A DNA stretch of 64,000 nucleotides from BRH-c25 sp035627615 (GTDB taxonomy: Bacteria; Bacillota; Clostridia; Lutisporales; Lutisporaceae): positions 1 through 64,000 of the forward strand of contig DASPLL010000023.1 of NCBI GenBank assembly GCA_035627615.1. The letters are read 5' to 3'. Every line of letters starts with the position of its first letter. Positions within the stretch are counted from its first letter, which is position 1. Shown here in pieces: positions 51,809-60,605 of this stretch. The notes under the pieces were generated by a model. That model did not search any database. It was not told the origin of the DNA and worked only from the letters and a program-made list of their open reading frames with translations. The translations under genes were made by a program, and so were the position numbers.

Positions 51809-52858
51809 CTACAACATTTCAACGATCTTGAGCTTCCTATCCCGTGATAAATCAATATACCTGCCGTTAATAGATACAATTGGCGTTGAGATGCTTTGTG
51901 GAACAATATAAATTACCTTACCCGTTTCACCATTATTCATTTTCACTGTTGATCCTGTATAATAGCAGGATATATGTGAGAGAAATGTCATCAGAATTTT
52001 AGTATCAAAATGATCAAAACCTATTCTTACTAGCTCCCCAAAAGTATCGAAGGGAGTAATCCTTCTCTTATATGCCCTTTCTGAAGTCAGTGCGTCATAT
52101 ACATCGGCAACGGAAATAATTTTTGCATACAGACTTATGTTATCTCCTTTTACACAAAGAGGGTACCCTTTCCCATCCACCCGCTCATGATGCATGAGTA
52201 TGCCTTTCCTTATTTTATCCGAAAGCTGAGGGATATCCTCTGAAAGTTGATACCCAATACTGGTATGATTTTTTATCTGATCATATTCCTCCGGCAGCAG
52301 CGGACCTTTCTTATTCAAAATTTCATCCGGTATTTTTGTTTTGCCAATATCATGCAAAATACCTGTTGTTACAACATTCCTGATTTCTTCTTCCTGCAAG
52401 CCAAGCCATCTGGCTATTAACAGAGCATACACCGAAACATTGATACTGTGCGAATAAGTATATTCATCAATATTCTTTACTTCATTCATGCACTCGATAA
52501 TATTGCTGATACAGCTTATTTTCGAATAAATTGAGTTCGAAATGTATTCTACTTTATCATAATCCGGCTTTCTTCCTGCCGCCAGGTCACCCAATACCTG
52601 CTTCATGTCATTAAGATTCTCACAATAATCCTGTTTGAATTCATCAAGGGATGACACGCCTTTTTCCGAGTCCTCCGCCTCCTGAAACTCGTACACCGAT
52701 AGCTGACGTATTCTGAAAGACTTCAGCCTTCTAATGACATGCTCATTCAGTACCGTATCCTTTGGTATGATTAGGATACCACAGTCATCGTATATATCAT
52801 CTGCAAGTACATGCCCATGCTTGCATTGATAAATATGTACATATTTCTTCCTTGTCAT
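51809..52858 (-). CDS. HD-GYP domain c-di-GMP phosphodiesterase-type protein
   Basis: 349 residues from ATG 52858 after AAAGGTGAT. N-terminal DUF3391-like part (about 1-90), HD-GYP domain with HDIGKTKIPDEIL, HHERVDGKGYP and VADVYDALTSERAYK, then a short C-terminal beta-rich tail (MNNGETGKVIYIVP...SINGRYIDLS) as in related clostridial proteins. Hydrolyses cyclic di-GMP to pGpG/GMP. Likely paired with the GGDEF protein. Confidence 0.92.
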   Translation of the reverse strand: MTRKKYVHIYQCKHGHVLADDIYDDCGILIIPKDTVLNEHVIRRLKSFRIRQLSVYEFQEAEDSEKGVSSLDEFKQDYCENLNDMKQVLGDLAAGRKPDYDKVEYISNSIYSKISCISNIIECMNEVKNIDEYTYSHSINVSVYALLIARWLGLQEEEIRNVVTTGILHDIGKTKIPDEILNKKGPLLPEEYDQIKNHTSIGYQLSEDIPQLSDKIRKGILMHHERVDGKGYPLCVKGDNISLYAKIISVADVYDALTSERAYKRRITPFDTFGELVRIGFDHFDTKILMTFLSHISCYYTGSTVKMNNGETGKVIYIVPQSISTPIVSINGRYIDLSRDRKLKIVEML

Positions 52859-53070
52859 GATATCACCTTTTTTATAATTATTATGGGTGACCGGACTTAC
52901 CGCCACTGCACAAGGTTGTTTTTATTGAGCATTTATCTAGATCAACTTCTTTCAATTAAATATAATTATAATAGTAAATCCGGCTTCTCAGGAGGATAAA
53001 AAAGGGCAAAAATGGACAAAAAAAGGGCAATTCCTACAAAACCGGATTACCCTTTCACCTAGACTGTCTC

Positions 53071-55479
53071 TTATTTTTCCTTTCCCAACCCTGCTTTCCT
53101 GGCATAATCGATTGCCTGGCGGCGGTTTTGAAGATGAAGTCTTTTTAAGATATCAGCCATTTGATATTTTACCGTCCTCTCGCTAATAAAAAGCTTGGAC
53201 GCTACCTCCTTGTAAGTATATTCCCCCGCTATCAGCGCCAAAATCTCAATCTGCCTTTGGGATAAAGATTCTTCAAGCTTCCCCAGACTTGATTCCACCG
53301 CTACTGCCGTTTCATTTTCATTCCGGTTGAACTCCTCCAGAACCTGGGCGGCCAATTCGGACGAAATTATGGCGGCATTGGAAGCCAAACCGTTAAGCTG
53401 GTCGATTAACTCTTCTGCCTGAAGCCCTTTTAGCAAATATCCGCACGCTCCGTTTTGAATCGCTGCGAAAAGATCCTGTTCCCGGTCGGACATGGTCAAG
53501 ATTACAATTTTGATGTCCGGCAGCTCCGACTTGATTAACCGGGTGGCTGTCAGGCCGTTGCACCTGGGCATCTGGAGATCCATAAGAATCATATCGGGAT
53601 GCAGCAAATGAGCTTTTTCCAGAGCTTCCAGACCATCCATTGCCGTTCCGACGACCTCAAATCCTTGGCGGCTGATCAAGTTTTGCAGTCCCTCCGTGAA
53701 CAGGACGTGATCATCCGCCAACAAGACTCTGATTTTTTTATCTGCTGCCGCTACCGCGGTTCCGGTTCCAAAGCCCGCAGGCGCCGATGACTGGACCGGA
53801 CCTGTAAAGCAGGGAATGGTTACCCTCACAGTAGTCCCTTGCCACGATACGGTGTCAATTCGGACTTCTCCGCCAATCTCTCGGGCACGCTCCCGCATCA
53901 CTTCCAGCCCGAAAGAAGATTTGCCCTCCACGAGCTTCCCAGGATCAAACCCCACTCCGTCATCAGCCACTGAAATCAGGATTTGCCGGTCTTTTTTCTG
54001 AAAAGTGATTGTTACTTTACGAGCCCGGGCATGTTTGCGCACATTTGCGAGGGCTTCCTGTATAATCCGGAAAAGCTGGACTCCAACCGACAGATCAAGC
54101 TCTTCCTCGGTAAGGTCATCCAAGTTTTGCACCTCGGTCCGGATTTTGAAATTCTGTTCAAATCGCGTCAGATATTGCTGAAAAGCGGCAAAAAACCCCT
54201 TTTTAAAAAGCAAGGTGGTTTTTACCTCATAAATAAACTCCCTGACTTCGGTATTAGCTTCCGTAATCACCTGGGACAAACGGACCAGACTGCTGTCAGC
54301 CGCCGGAAGTTGGCCGGTTCTGAGTATTTCCCGGATAGCCTGTATTTGGATATTAGCATATCCCAGAACCTGTCCCAAACTATCATGGAGTTCCCGGGCC
54401 AGCCGCTCCCTTTCCTGTAAAACAAGCAATGCCTGCTGCTGTTGGATCAATTGCGCCCCGACAGCTTTATTGTCAGTGACATCCTGGATCACCACCAGGC
54501 GGCCGGCTGCTTTCTGACTGTCGTTCAATCCGGAAAAGTAGGTTTCATAGTACCGACCGCCCCGGGAAAATTCCAGATGACTGACAGATTTATCCCTGCT
54601 GGCTGCGGCCAGCTCCGGCCAACTGCGCAAAATCTCTTCAAAAACGCAGCCCGCCGCTTTTGCGGCTTTCAAGCCGAAAAACGCCTCAGCTACCGGATTC
54701 AGATCCATGATCCGGTTGCGGTTATCCAGTATGAACACAGCGCTGGTCATCTTCTCCATGACAACATTGCGGGGAACCGGCACTGCCTCCTGCGTACGGA
54801 AACGAAAGACCAGGCTGGCGGAAACCGTAGCAATACCAATTGCTACCGGAGTTGGATCAAAATAATGAAACAATGAGCCTTCTGTAATTAAACACAGGGT
54901 AATAAAAATCAAAACTGCAGCGGTAGCGGCAGCTATGATCAAACCCTGTTTCCAGTGCAGCAGCTGTCGATTCAATGACGCTTTGATATGGACAATTATA
55001 GCGGCTAAAAGTAAAATACCGCAGTAAAAGGTAATCACCCAATACCATGGACCGCAGATAAACTGTAACAATGGATAATCACCTGACATATCCAGCCACA
55101 TTTTCCGGTAGAGCAAACCATGCCATGAATTCGTCAGATTCAGAATATCGGTAATCACCGGCAAAACGAAAAGCAACATCATCCGAAGCCGGGTAAGCCG
55201 TTTTTTTCTGTCGGCAATCGTCAAAGCCCATAGCAGCCAGATGACGGGTACCTTCAATCCTATAAAGTCATTTGCTGCAAGATACCAAAAAACCATTGTC
55301 TTAAGATCAGTCCCGGATATTTGCAGAGCAAATCCGAGGCACCAAAAAATTACCATCACCTGGGCAATAAGCCATAACCGATCGGCAACCCGCCTGTATG
55401 CTGTATATGACATAACCAGAAACAGTATCGCCGCCCCGCCGAGATAAACCCAGATATGTGGATTGTATTGAAAATGCAT
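53071..55479 (-). CDS. One-polypeptide two-component system: 7TM-PAS histidine kinase, receiver and LuxR HTH
   Basis: 802 residues from ATG 55479 with AAAGGAGG. Order: seven-helix membrane part (about 5-225), PAS (about 235-340), HisKA_3 with the phospho-His in RELHDSLGQ, HATPase (DGVGFDPGK), then a NarL/LuxR response regulator: VLLADDHVLFTEG, DMILMDLQMPRCNG (acceptor Asp), and an HTH ending SERTVKYQMADILKRLH. Kinase and regulator are normally two genes. The membrane part resembles 7TM-HK input domains. Codon use looks more GC-rich than the neighbours, which hints at transfer. A nearby target gene is not obvious. Confidence 0.92.
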   Translation of the reverse strand: MHFQYNPHIWVYLGGAAILFLVMSYTAYRRVADRLWLIAQVMVIFWCLGFALQISGTDLKTMVFWYLAANDFIGLKVPVIWLLWALTIADRKKRLTRLRMMLLFVLPVITDILNLTNSWHGLLYRKMWLDMSGDYPLLQFICGPWYWVITFYCGILLLAAIIVHIKASLNRQLLHWKQGLIIAAATAAVLIFITLCLITEGSLFHYFDPTPVAIGIATVSASLVFRFRTQEAVPVPRNVVMEKMTSAVFILDNRNRIMDLNPVAEAFFGLKAAKAAGCVFEEILRSWPELAAASRDKSVSHLEFSRGGRYYETYFSGLNDSQKAAGRLVVIQDVTDNKAVGAQLIQQQQALLVLQERERLARELHDSLGQVLGYANIQIQAIREILRTGQLPAADSSLVRLSQVITEANTEVREFIYEVKTTLLFKKGFFAAFQQYLTRFEQNFKIRTEVQNLDDLTEEELDLSVGVQLFRIIQEALANVRKHARARKVTITFQKKDRQILISVADDGVGFDPGKLVEGKSSFGLEVMRERAREIGGEVRIDTVSWQGTTVRVTIPCFTGPVQSSAPAGFGTGTAVAAADKKIRVLLADDHVLFTEGLQNLISRQGFEVVGTAMDGLEALEKAHLLHPDMILMDLQMPRCNGLTATRLIKSELPDIKIVILTMSDREQDLFAAIQNGACGYLLKGLQAEELIDQLNGLASNAAIISSELAAQVLEEFNRNENETAVAVESSLGKLEESLSQRQIEILALIAGEYTYKEVASKLFISERTVKYQMADILKRLHLQNRRQAIDYARKAGLGKEK

Positions 55480-55753
55480 GCATTTTCCTCCTTTCACCGT
55501 CCGTTACTCTCGGCTTATCATCAATCTCCAGGCACATATCATTGTTTTCTCTGATATTAAAACTCCGGAATAATTCTATTTGATTGAATCGGAAACAGCT
55601 CCTCAAGCAATCTCTCTATATCTTTTTCATCCTAAAAATAGCTTGCTTGTTTATTCCTCTGAGCATTATATGGTATATTCCGCTCTCGCTTCTAATTCTT
55701 GCATCTCTCGGCAAATTTGCCATCCCGGAATAATTGTACCAAATAATTGAAAG

Positions 55754-55776
55754 AGGGACAAGGTCCCCTTGTCCCT
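55754..55776. repeat. AGGGACAAGG-TCC-CCTTGTCCCT perfect hairpin
   Basis: Ten-bp perfect arms with a 3-nt loop, the cleanest copy of the GGGACA family. It lies in the 434-bp gene-free stretch 55480-55913, which otherwise shows only a weak TCCCC...GGGGA hairpin near 55845 and AT-rich DNA. Confidence 0.65.
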
Positions 55777-55913
55777 TCAGACCGAAGACAAAGTATAAAA
55801 TATCGGGAGAATCCTTGAAAACAAATTATGTAAGAAAATCCCCAAACCGTAGTCCGGGGACCATAAAATACATATCAATATTTGTATAAATCCCTTAGAC
55901 AATCTGCGATTTT

Positions 55914-56719
55914 TTAGAAGCAAAAGGAGCTATCTCTTTTGCTTAAATTGACGCAATTGTATTTAACCACTCTTCCGTAGTTCTCTATATATGGCTTTCC
56001 GTCTCTGACGGCAATTCTGCCTTCCAGTATAACATACCTTATACCGATAGGCGGTAAGGTTGAATTGTTATAATCCTCAAAACCGTTGATTTCATTAAAA
56101 TCAAATATTGTAACGTCTGCAGTTTTCCCTGCTGAAAGCTCTCCTATATCCTGAATGCCTATGGTTTTTGCCGTAACGATGTGCACTTATAGATAGCCTC
56201 CTCCAAACCAATGACCTTTTTTTCCCTTACAAATTTACCGATGAAAAGCGGATAATTACCATACAGGCGTGGATGCGGCACACCGGCAGGTATACTATCG
56301 GAGCCTACCATTTGAAGCGGATGCTTTATCAGCTTTATGGTATCCTCCTCAGAAAATATGTTTAAAGTCACTATTCCTACCCCGGTTTGTTCTTCTATCA
56401 GCAGCTTTGCTACAAAATCTACCGGATGTATTCCCAGAGCTTTAGCAATAGCTCCGACGGTTCTGCCAATGTAAATCCGGTTCTTTTCTGTTTTTACGGG
56501 GGTTATCAGTATTCCATCCCAGCCATTAATGGCGCTGTAGTTGTCCCAACCCTTATAACGGGTCTTCTTATCTGAAAGCTCCAGCTTCACTCTTTCCAGG
56601 ATTTCTTTATCCTTCAGCCTTGCTATTAATTCATCGCTCCCTTTATCCGTGATCCAGGGAGGTAAAAGCTGCATAATTATTTTTAAAGCCTCATGGAACA
56701 CTAGAAATATTAAATACAT
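55914..56719 (-). pseudogene. C-terminal remnant of an N-acyl-D-amino-acid deacylase/amidohydrolase
   Basis: From about 56680 the minus strand reads LLPPWITDKGSDELIARLKD, DILITPVK-like text and GSDSIPAGVPHPRLYGNYPLFIGKFVRE...GLEEAIYKCTSL, then after a frameshift near 56180 TAKTIGIQDIGELSAGKTADVTIFDF and GIRYVILEGRIAVRDGKP. This is the C-terminal half of D-aminoacylase/dihydropyrimidinase-like amidohydrolases. The N-terminal half, with the first metal His motif, is missing, so it is broken at the start and shifted inside. Confidence 0.75.
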
Positions 56720-56732
56720 TCAGGAGCAAAAA

Positions 56733-57479
56733 ATGAATTATATCATATTCGATCTAGAATTTAATCAAGCCTGGGATTTTGAAGAGCATACTAGTCCCGT
56801 AAATTCCAAATATCCTTTTGAAATAGTTCAGATTAGCGCCCTGAAGCTGGATGAAAACCTTCAGTCATTATCAACCTTTGACAGGCTGGTAAAACCTGAG
56901 CTGTATACCGGTCTTCACCCTTTTATTGAACAGATTACCGGCATATCAATTGAAGATCTGGCTTCTGCAAAAGCTTTCAAGGAAATCTATGAAGAATTCA
57001 TTCAATTAATAAGCCCTGAAAGTATTTTATGCATGTGGGGCATATCGGATATGAAGGAATTACTGAGGAATGCAAAGTATCATAATTTGGATACCTCTAT
57101 AATTCCCGACAAATACATCAATATCCAGCTTTATGCCTCCAGGTACCTTCACTGCCCTAAAGGGACCAATGTAGGCCTGCGTAATGCTGTGGAGCTATTT
57201 AATATTCCTCCTGGCGGTAGATTTCATGACGCTTTCAATGACGCCTGCTATACTGCTGAAGTCTTCAGACGTATTTACAGCCATGACATTAAGCCTGCTT
57301 TATACCATTCAAATAAAGAAATCAGATTGACAGGGACCACTAAAAAAACAAAGCTTGATACGGATGCACTGATAAAGCAGTTTGAAAAAATGTATAACAG
57401 ACAAATGACTGAAGAAGAGCGATCCATTATCAAACTGGCTTATATTATGGGAAAAACCAGCCAATTTCAATCTGAATGA
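56733..57479 (+). CDS. DEDD 3'-5' exonuclease (ERI-1/KapD-like)
   Basis: 248 residues from ATG 56733 after CAGGAGC (upstream in-frame text overlaps the amidohydrolase remnant and is rejected). Exo I is IIFDLEFNQAWD, Exo II is MWGISDMKELLRNA, Exo III is RFHDAFNDACYTAEVF. Cytoplasmic RNase/DNase of the ERI-1-like group. Single gene, plus strand; substrate unknown. Confidence 0.88.
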   Translation: MNYIIFDLEFNQAWDFEEHTSPVNSKYPFEIVQISALKLDENLQSLSTFDRLVKPELYTGLHPFIEQITGISIEDLASAKAFKEIYEEFIQLISPESILCMWGISDMKELLRNAKYHNLDTSIIPDKYINIQLYASRYLHCPKGTNVGLRNAVELFNIPPGGRFHDAFNDACYTAEVFRRIYSHDIKPALYHSNKEIRLTGTTKKTKLDTDALIKQFEKMYNRQMTEEERSIIKLAYIMGKTSQFQSE

Positions 57480-57563
57480 TTTCTATTTCCCTCTCCCCTG
57501 AAATGATATGCCCCGGTTAATATTGCATGTGACTCCGGTGCTTGCCGGCCTACTATCCGGTCA

Positions 57564-58118
57564 TCATTCTGCCTTGATAAAATCACTCACCTTACAAAGC
57601 CATATCATGTGTTCAAAGCCTGGTCCCCAATAATCCTTCACTACTTTGTACGGTACTCCAAATTTCCTCAACCATCTTTTCTGAGCCCGTTTATAGCCAC
57701 TATCCAGACAAAACTGATCGATCCCCTGTTTATGAAGATGCGCTATCATGGCATTGATCAATGACGATCCCACTCCCTGTCCCTGGTAGCCCGGCAATAC
57801 GTATAAACTTCCCAGCTCACCTATGTCCTTGAGCTGATCCTCTGTGCATATCCTGATATCTTCACCGCATGCCCCGAAGGATATTGTACCGACAACGGTA
57901 TCACCCAGCCTGGCAACCAGGAAAATTACATGCGAATCTGTCTGATTAAGTGAAATATCAAGCAGATGCTTCTTAAACGCTATTTCATTTTCAATATCTT
58001 CCTTTAATAAACACAGCCCTTCTTTTTCAAAAGCATCAGGTATAGATTTCTCAAAAACCTGATATGCTGATTTTATGTCGGCTTGATTGAGCTTGCTGAT
58101 CAGCAGGTCATTAATCAT
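57564..58118 (-). CDS. GNAT-family N-acetyltransferase
   Basis: 184 residues. The acetyl-CoA loop LGSLYVLPGYQGQGVGSSLINAMIAHLHKQG and the late FGVPYKVVKDYWGPG are typical. Acceptor unknown. ATG 58118 follows GAGGTG at 11 nt. The 84-bp gap from the exonuclease stop holds nothing recognised. Confidence 0.88.
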   Translation of the reverse strand: MINDLLISKLNQADIKSAYQVFEKSIPDAFEKEGLCLLKEDIENEIAFKKHLLDISLNQTDSHVIFLVARLGDTVVGTISFGACGEDIRICTEDQLKDIGELGSLYVLPGYQGQGVGSSLINAMIAHLHKQGIDQFCLDSGYKRAQKRWLRKFGVPYKVVKDYWGPGFEHMIWLCKVSDFIKAE

Positions 58119-58183
58119 AGTATTTTACACACCTCACAATATAGTTCCTTCAGTTTGGCAGAAAACAAAACCGTCTCCTTGCT

Positions 58184-58717
58184 TTACCGGTCTTGAACAT
58201 CTATCTGACACATTTTCATAGCATTCAGAGAGTTTTCGTGACTCTCAGGAGTTACCCCCGCACAGCAGGAAGCATCGACTCTGATAGTGACTTCAGGCAG
58301 GAAGGTCTTGATGGTCAGAGCATTGGACAGCACACAAATATCAGTGCATAGGCCTATCAGTTCGATCTCTTCGATTCCTTCCTCCATAGACACTTCCCTT
58401 AAGTACTCGACCAGCTTGCTGGAACCAAAGGTATTCTTGGTATATACCGAACTATGATTATCCTCCGCAAGCTGCCTGATATCCTTATGTAATTCCCACC
58501 CATAGGTTCCTTCAATACAGTGGGCAACCGGCAAATTATGACCTTCCTGCGTTTCAAGATAGTTTTCCTGGTGGGTGTCTTTTGTGTAAACAACAATACC
58601 ATTATGTTTTCTGATTTTGTCAATTACTCTCCGGACAATTGCCTGAGCTTCCTTCGTCCCTAATGCTCCGTCTATAAAATCGTTCTGCATGTCGACAACG
58701 ATCAACACCTTGCTCAT
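58184..58717 (-). CDS. Isochorismatase-family cysteine hydrolase (nicotinamidase-like)
   Basis: 177 residues from ATG 58717 (GGGGAG seven bases upstream). Catalytic Asp in VDMQNDFIDG, Lys in YTKDTH, Cys in GLCTDICVLSNAL with the cis-peptide before it; DTHQENY has the metal-site residues of nicotinamidases. Probably converts nicotinamide to nicotinate; another amide is possible. Single gene. Confidence 0.85.
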   Translation of the reverse strand: MSKVLIVVDMQNDFIDGALGTKEAQAIVRRVIDKIRKHNGIVVYTKDTHQENYLETQEGHNLPVAHCIEGTYGWELHKDIRQLAEDNHSSVYTKNTFGSSKLVEYLREVSMEEGIEEIELIGLCTDICVLSNALTIKTFLPEVTIRVDASCCAGVTPESHENSLNAMKMCQIDVQDR

Positions 58718-58786
58718 TTTATCACTCCCCATACAAGCTTTCTTTTATTTTAGCACATCCTTAGCCATTTATGTTTCCATCACAAA

Positions 58787-60070
58787 TCATCGTTCCATAA
58801 TGATTCTGCTGACTCTCTTAGCCATAGCCATTACAGTAAGTATGGGCGGATTTCCCAAAGCCCCGGGAAGCAGTGTTGCATCGGCAACATACAGGTTTTC
58901 AGGGAGCCTTGGATTGTGAAAGGTTTCCGCTTCCTGTTCCGTAAGCGGCAGCATACCGCCGGGATGACCGGCATTTATCGTTCCAAGGAAAACCTCCTCC
59001 TTTTTTATACCGTACCTACTAAATATCTCCCTGCAGATACTGACTCCCTCCTGCAGTCTTTCTTTATCAATATCTGTAAGTGTTTTTTTGATCTCTTTAC
59101 AGCCTACGCTTCCGGCACTTGAATCCGCCAGCTTTATCATCAGTGCCAGAGTATCCTTGGCAGGATACCGCCAGCTTCTATTAAAGAAGAAGCTTAGATA
59201 ATCAAAATATGGCGATAGGATATAATGCTCCCTCTGCACGGCAAAAGGCATGGAAAGCTCCTTGTTCTGAAGGCTTCCCTTGCACTCGGCAGCTAAACAG
59301 AGAACCGGATCCACAGACAGCCTGCTTTCACATTCAATACCCGAATTCTGAAGTATTGCAGGAGTTGAAAAGCCACCTGCCGCCAATATGATTATATCAG
59401 CCGGACAGAATACGGAATTCAAGCCTTTCTGTGCCTGTACTCCCTTAGCCGACCCATTTTCAATAACTACCTTCAAAACTTTGCAGCCTGTAACCAGCTT
59501 TGCTCCCAAATCCTGTGCAGCCGTAAGCATTTGACGGCTGTCCCATTTTACGCCGGAGGGACATCCCAGCACACACCTTCCACAGTTGTTACAGCGCTCA
59601 TAATCTCCAAACTTCGGTATCGGATGAGGATCCAGGCCCATTTCCCTGCATATTTCATACAATCTCTTTGTGGTATCCCGCCATTTGTTCTGATGATCAT
59701 ATGAAATGGGAATTTCTCTATAAAGCTCCTCGAATTCATCGTCCAAATCAATTCCAAGCTCCTTAAGCCCTTTATCAATACGAAGCGCATTTCCCGCAGA
59801 AAGCGTGGTAGTCCCACCCAAACCTATACCACTGACCATAACCATCCTGTCTTCGGTTTTCTGAATTCTCATTGACGGAAAAATCAGCTGTATTTCCCTT
59901 TCATCAAAAAAAAGTCCGGTCTTTTTCAGTTTTTCCAAAGCAGACAAACTAAAGGAAAAAGGCTTGAACCCCCCGCCTGCCTCAAGGATAGTCACATTAA
60001 ATTTCTTCTGCAGCATCAATGCGGCGGCTGCACCGCCTGCACCGCTTCCGACCACTATTACACTTTTCAT
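58787..60070 (-). CDS. GMC-like FAD oxidoreductase with ferredoxin-type Cys motif
   Basis: 427 residues from ATG 60070 (GGGGAG upstream). FAD site VVGSGAGGAAAAL at 5-17 and ILEAGGGF; GIGLGGTTTLSAGNAL; C-terminal NPPILTVMAMAKR as in glucose-methanol-choline oxidoreductases. CNNCGRCVLGCPSG (about 159-172) is a CxxCxxCxxxC cluster-type motif, not usual in the GMC family. One base after the stop of the small gene upstream and part of the radical SAM set; probably oxidises or reduces a product of it. Substrate unknown. Confidence 0.85.
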   Translation of the reverse strand: MKSVIVVGSGAGGAAAALMLQKKFNVTILEAGGGFKPFSFSLSALEKLKKTGLFFDEREIQLIFPSMRIQKTEDRMVMVSGIGLGGTTTLSAGNALRIDKGLKELGIDLDDEFEELYREIPISYDHQNKWRDTTKRLYEICREMGLDPHPIPKFGDYERCNNCGRCVLGCPSGVKWDSRQMLTAAQDLGAKLVTGCKVLKVVIENGSAKGVQAQKGLNSVFCPADIIILAAGGFSTPAILQNSGIECESRLSVDPVLCLAAECKGSLQNKELSMPFAVQREHYILSPYFDYLSFFFNRSWRYPAKDTLALMIKLADSSAGSVGCKEIKKTLTDIDKERLQEGVSICREIFSRYGIKKEEVFLGTINAGHPGGMLPLTEQEAETFHNPRLPENLYVADATLLPGALGNPPILTVMAMAKRVSRIIMER

Positions 60071-60071
60071 T

Positions 60072-60605
60072 TCAAAGCTCCCCGCTAAAATATCCTCTGC
60101 AGCAGCTGCCGCCTTCACTGATCCTTTGATTGAAGAACAGCCTGCCGCCTCCTGATAGTCCTTCTGCCAGACCCTCATCCAATGAAGAGATAAGCCTGCA
60201 AACTTCCCCTGAATAATATTTACTGAAAAAGCACTGTTTGATTATGATCTCGCCCTGCCTGTCACATTGAAAATCTATGCCGATATGCTTATAAATAACC
60301 TTAAGTACCGCAACAGCCTCTTCCCAGGTTTTGATATAAAGGCTTTTTCTCAGGTCTTGTCCAAAAGCGCAGGAATTTTGATACAACCTATATTTTACTT
60401 CTTCAAGAGGACGTCCGCCCTGCAAACTGCTCTCAGCCTGTTTCTTTGTAAATAAAGCGTATTCTGACAGGCACACTGCATAAGAAAGTCCCCGAAGCTC
60501 CGGCAGCTCACTTTGGAAGGCATCAGCCGTCAGGCGGAATAGTTCCTCCAGCTTTTTCTTCTTAATAAACTCAGGCGTGTATATCTGCATTATTTTTATG
60601 AGCAT
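60072..60605 (-). CDS. Hypothetical protein of the radical SAM/FAD oxidoreductase set
   Basis: 177 residues from ATG 60605 (AGGAG at 7 nt), overlapping the radical SAM 3' end by about 35 bp. Helical, with several Cys (NSCAFG, KQCFFSKYY, VCRLI, SCCRGY). I do not recognise a family. Small partner subunits are common with membrane FAD dehydrogenases, so a subunit role is possible. Translational coupling on both sides supports function with its neighbours. Confidence 0.65.
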   Translation of the reverse strand: MLIKIMQIYTPEFIKKKKLEELFRLTADAFQSELPELRGLSYAVCLSEYALFTKKQAESSLQGGRPLEEVKYRLYQNSCAFGQDLRKSLYIKTWEEAVAVLKVIYKHIGIDFQCDRQGEIIIKQCFFSKYYSGEVCRLISSLDEGLAEGLSGGGRLFFNQRISEGGSCCRGYFSGEL

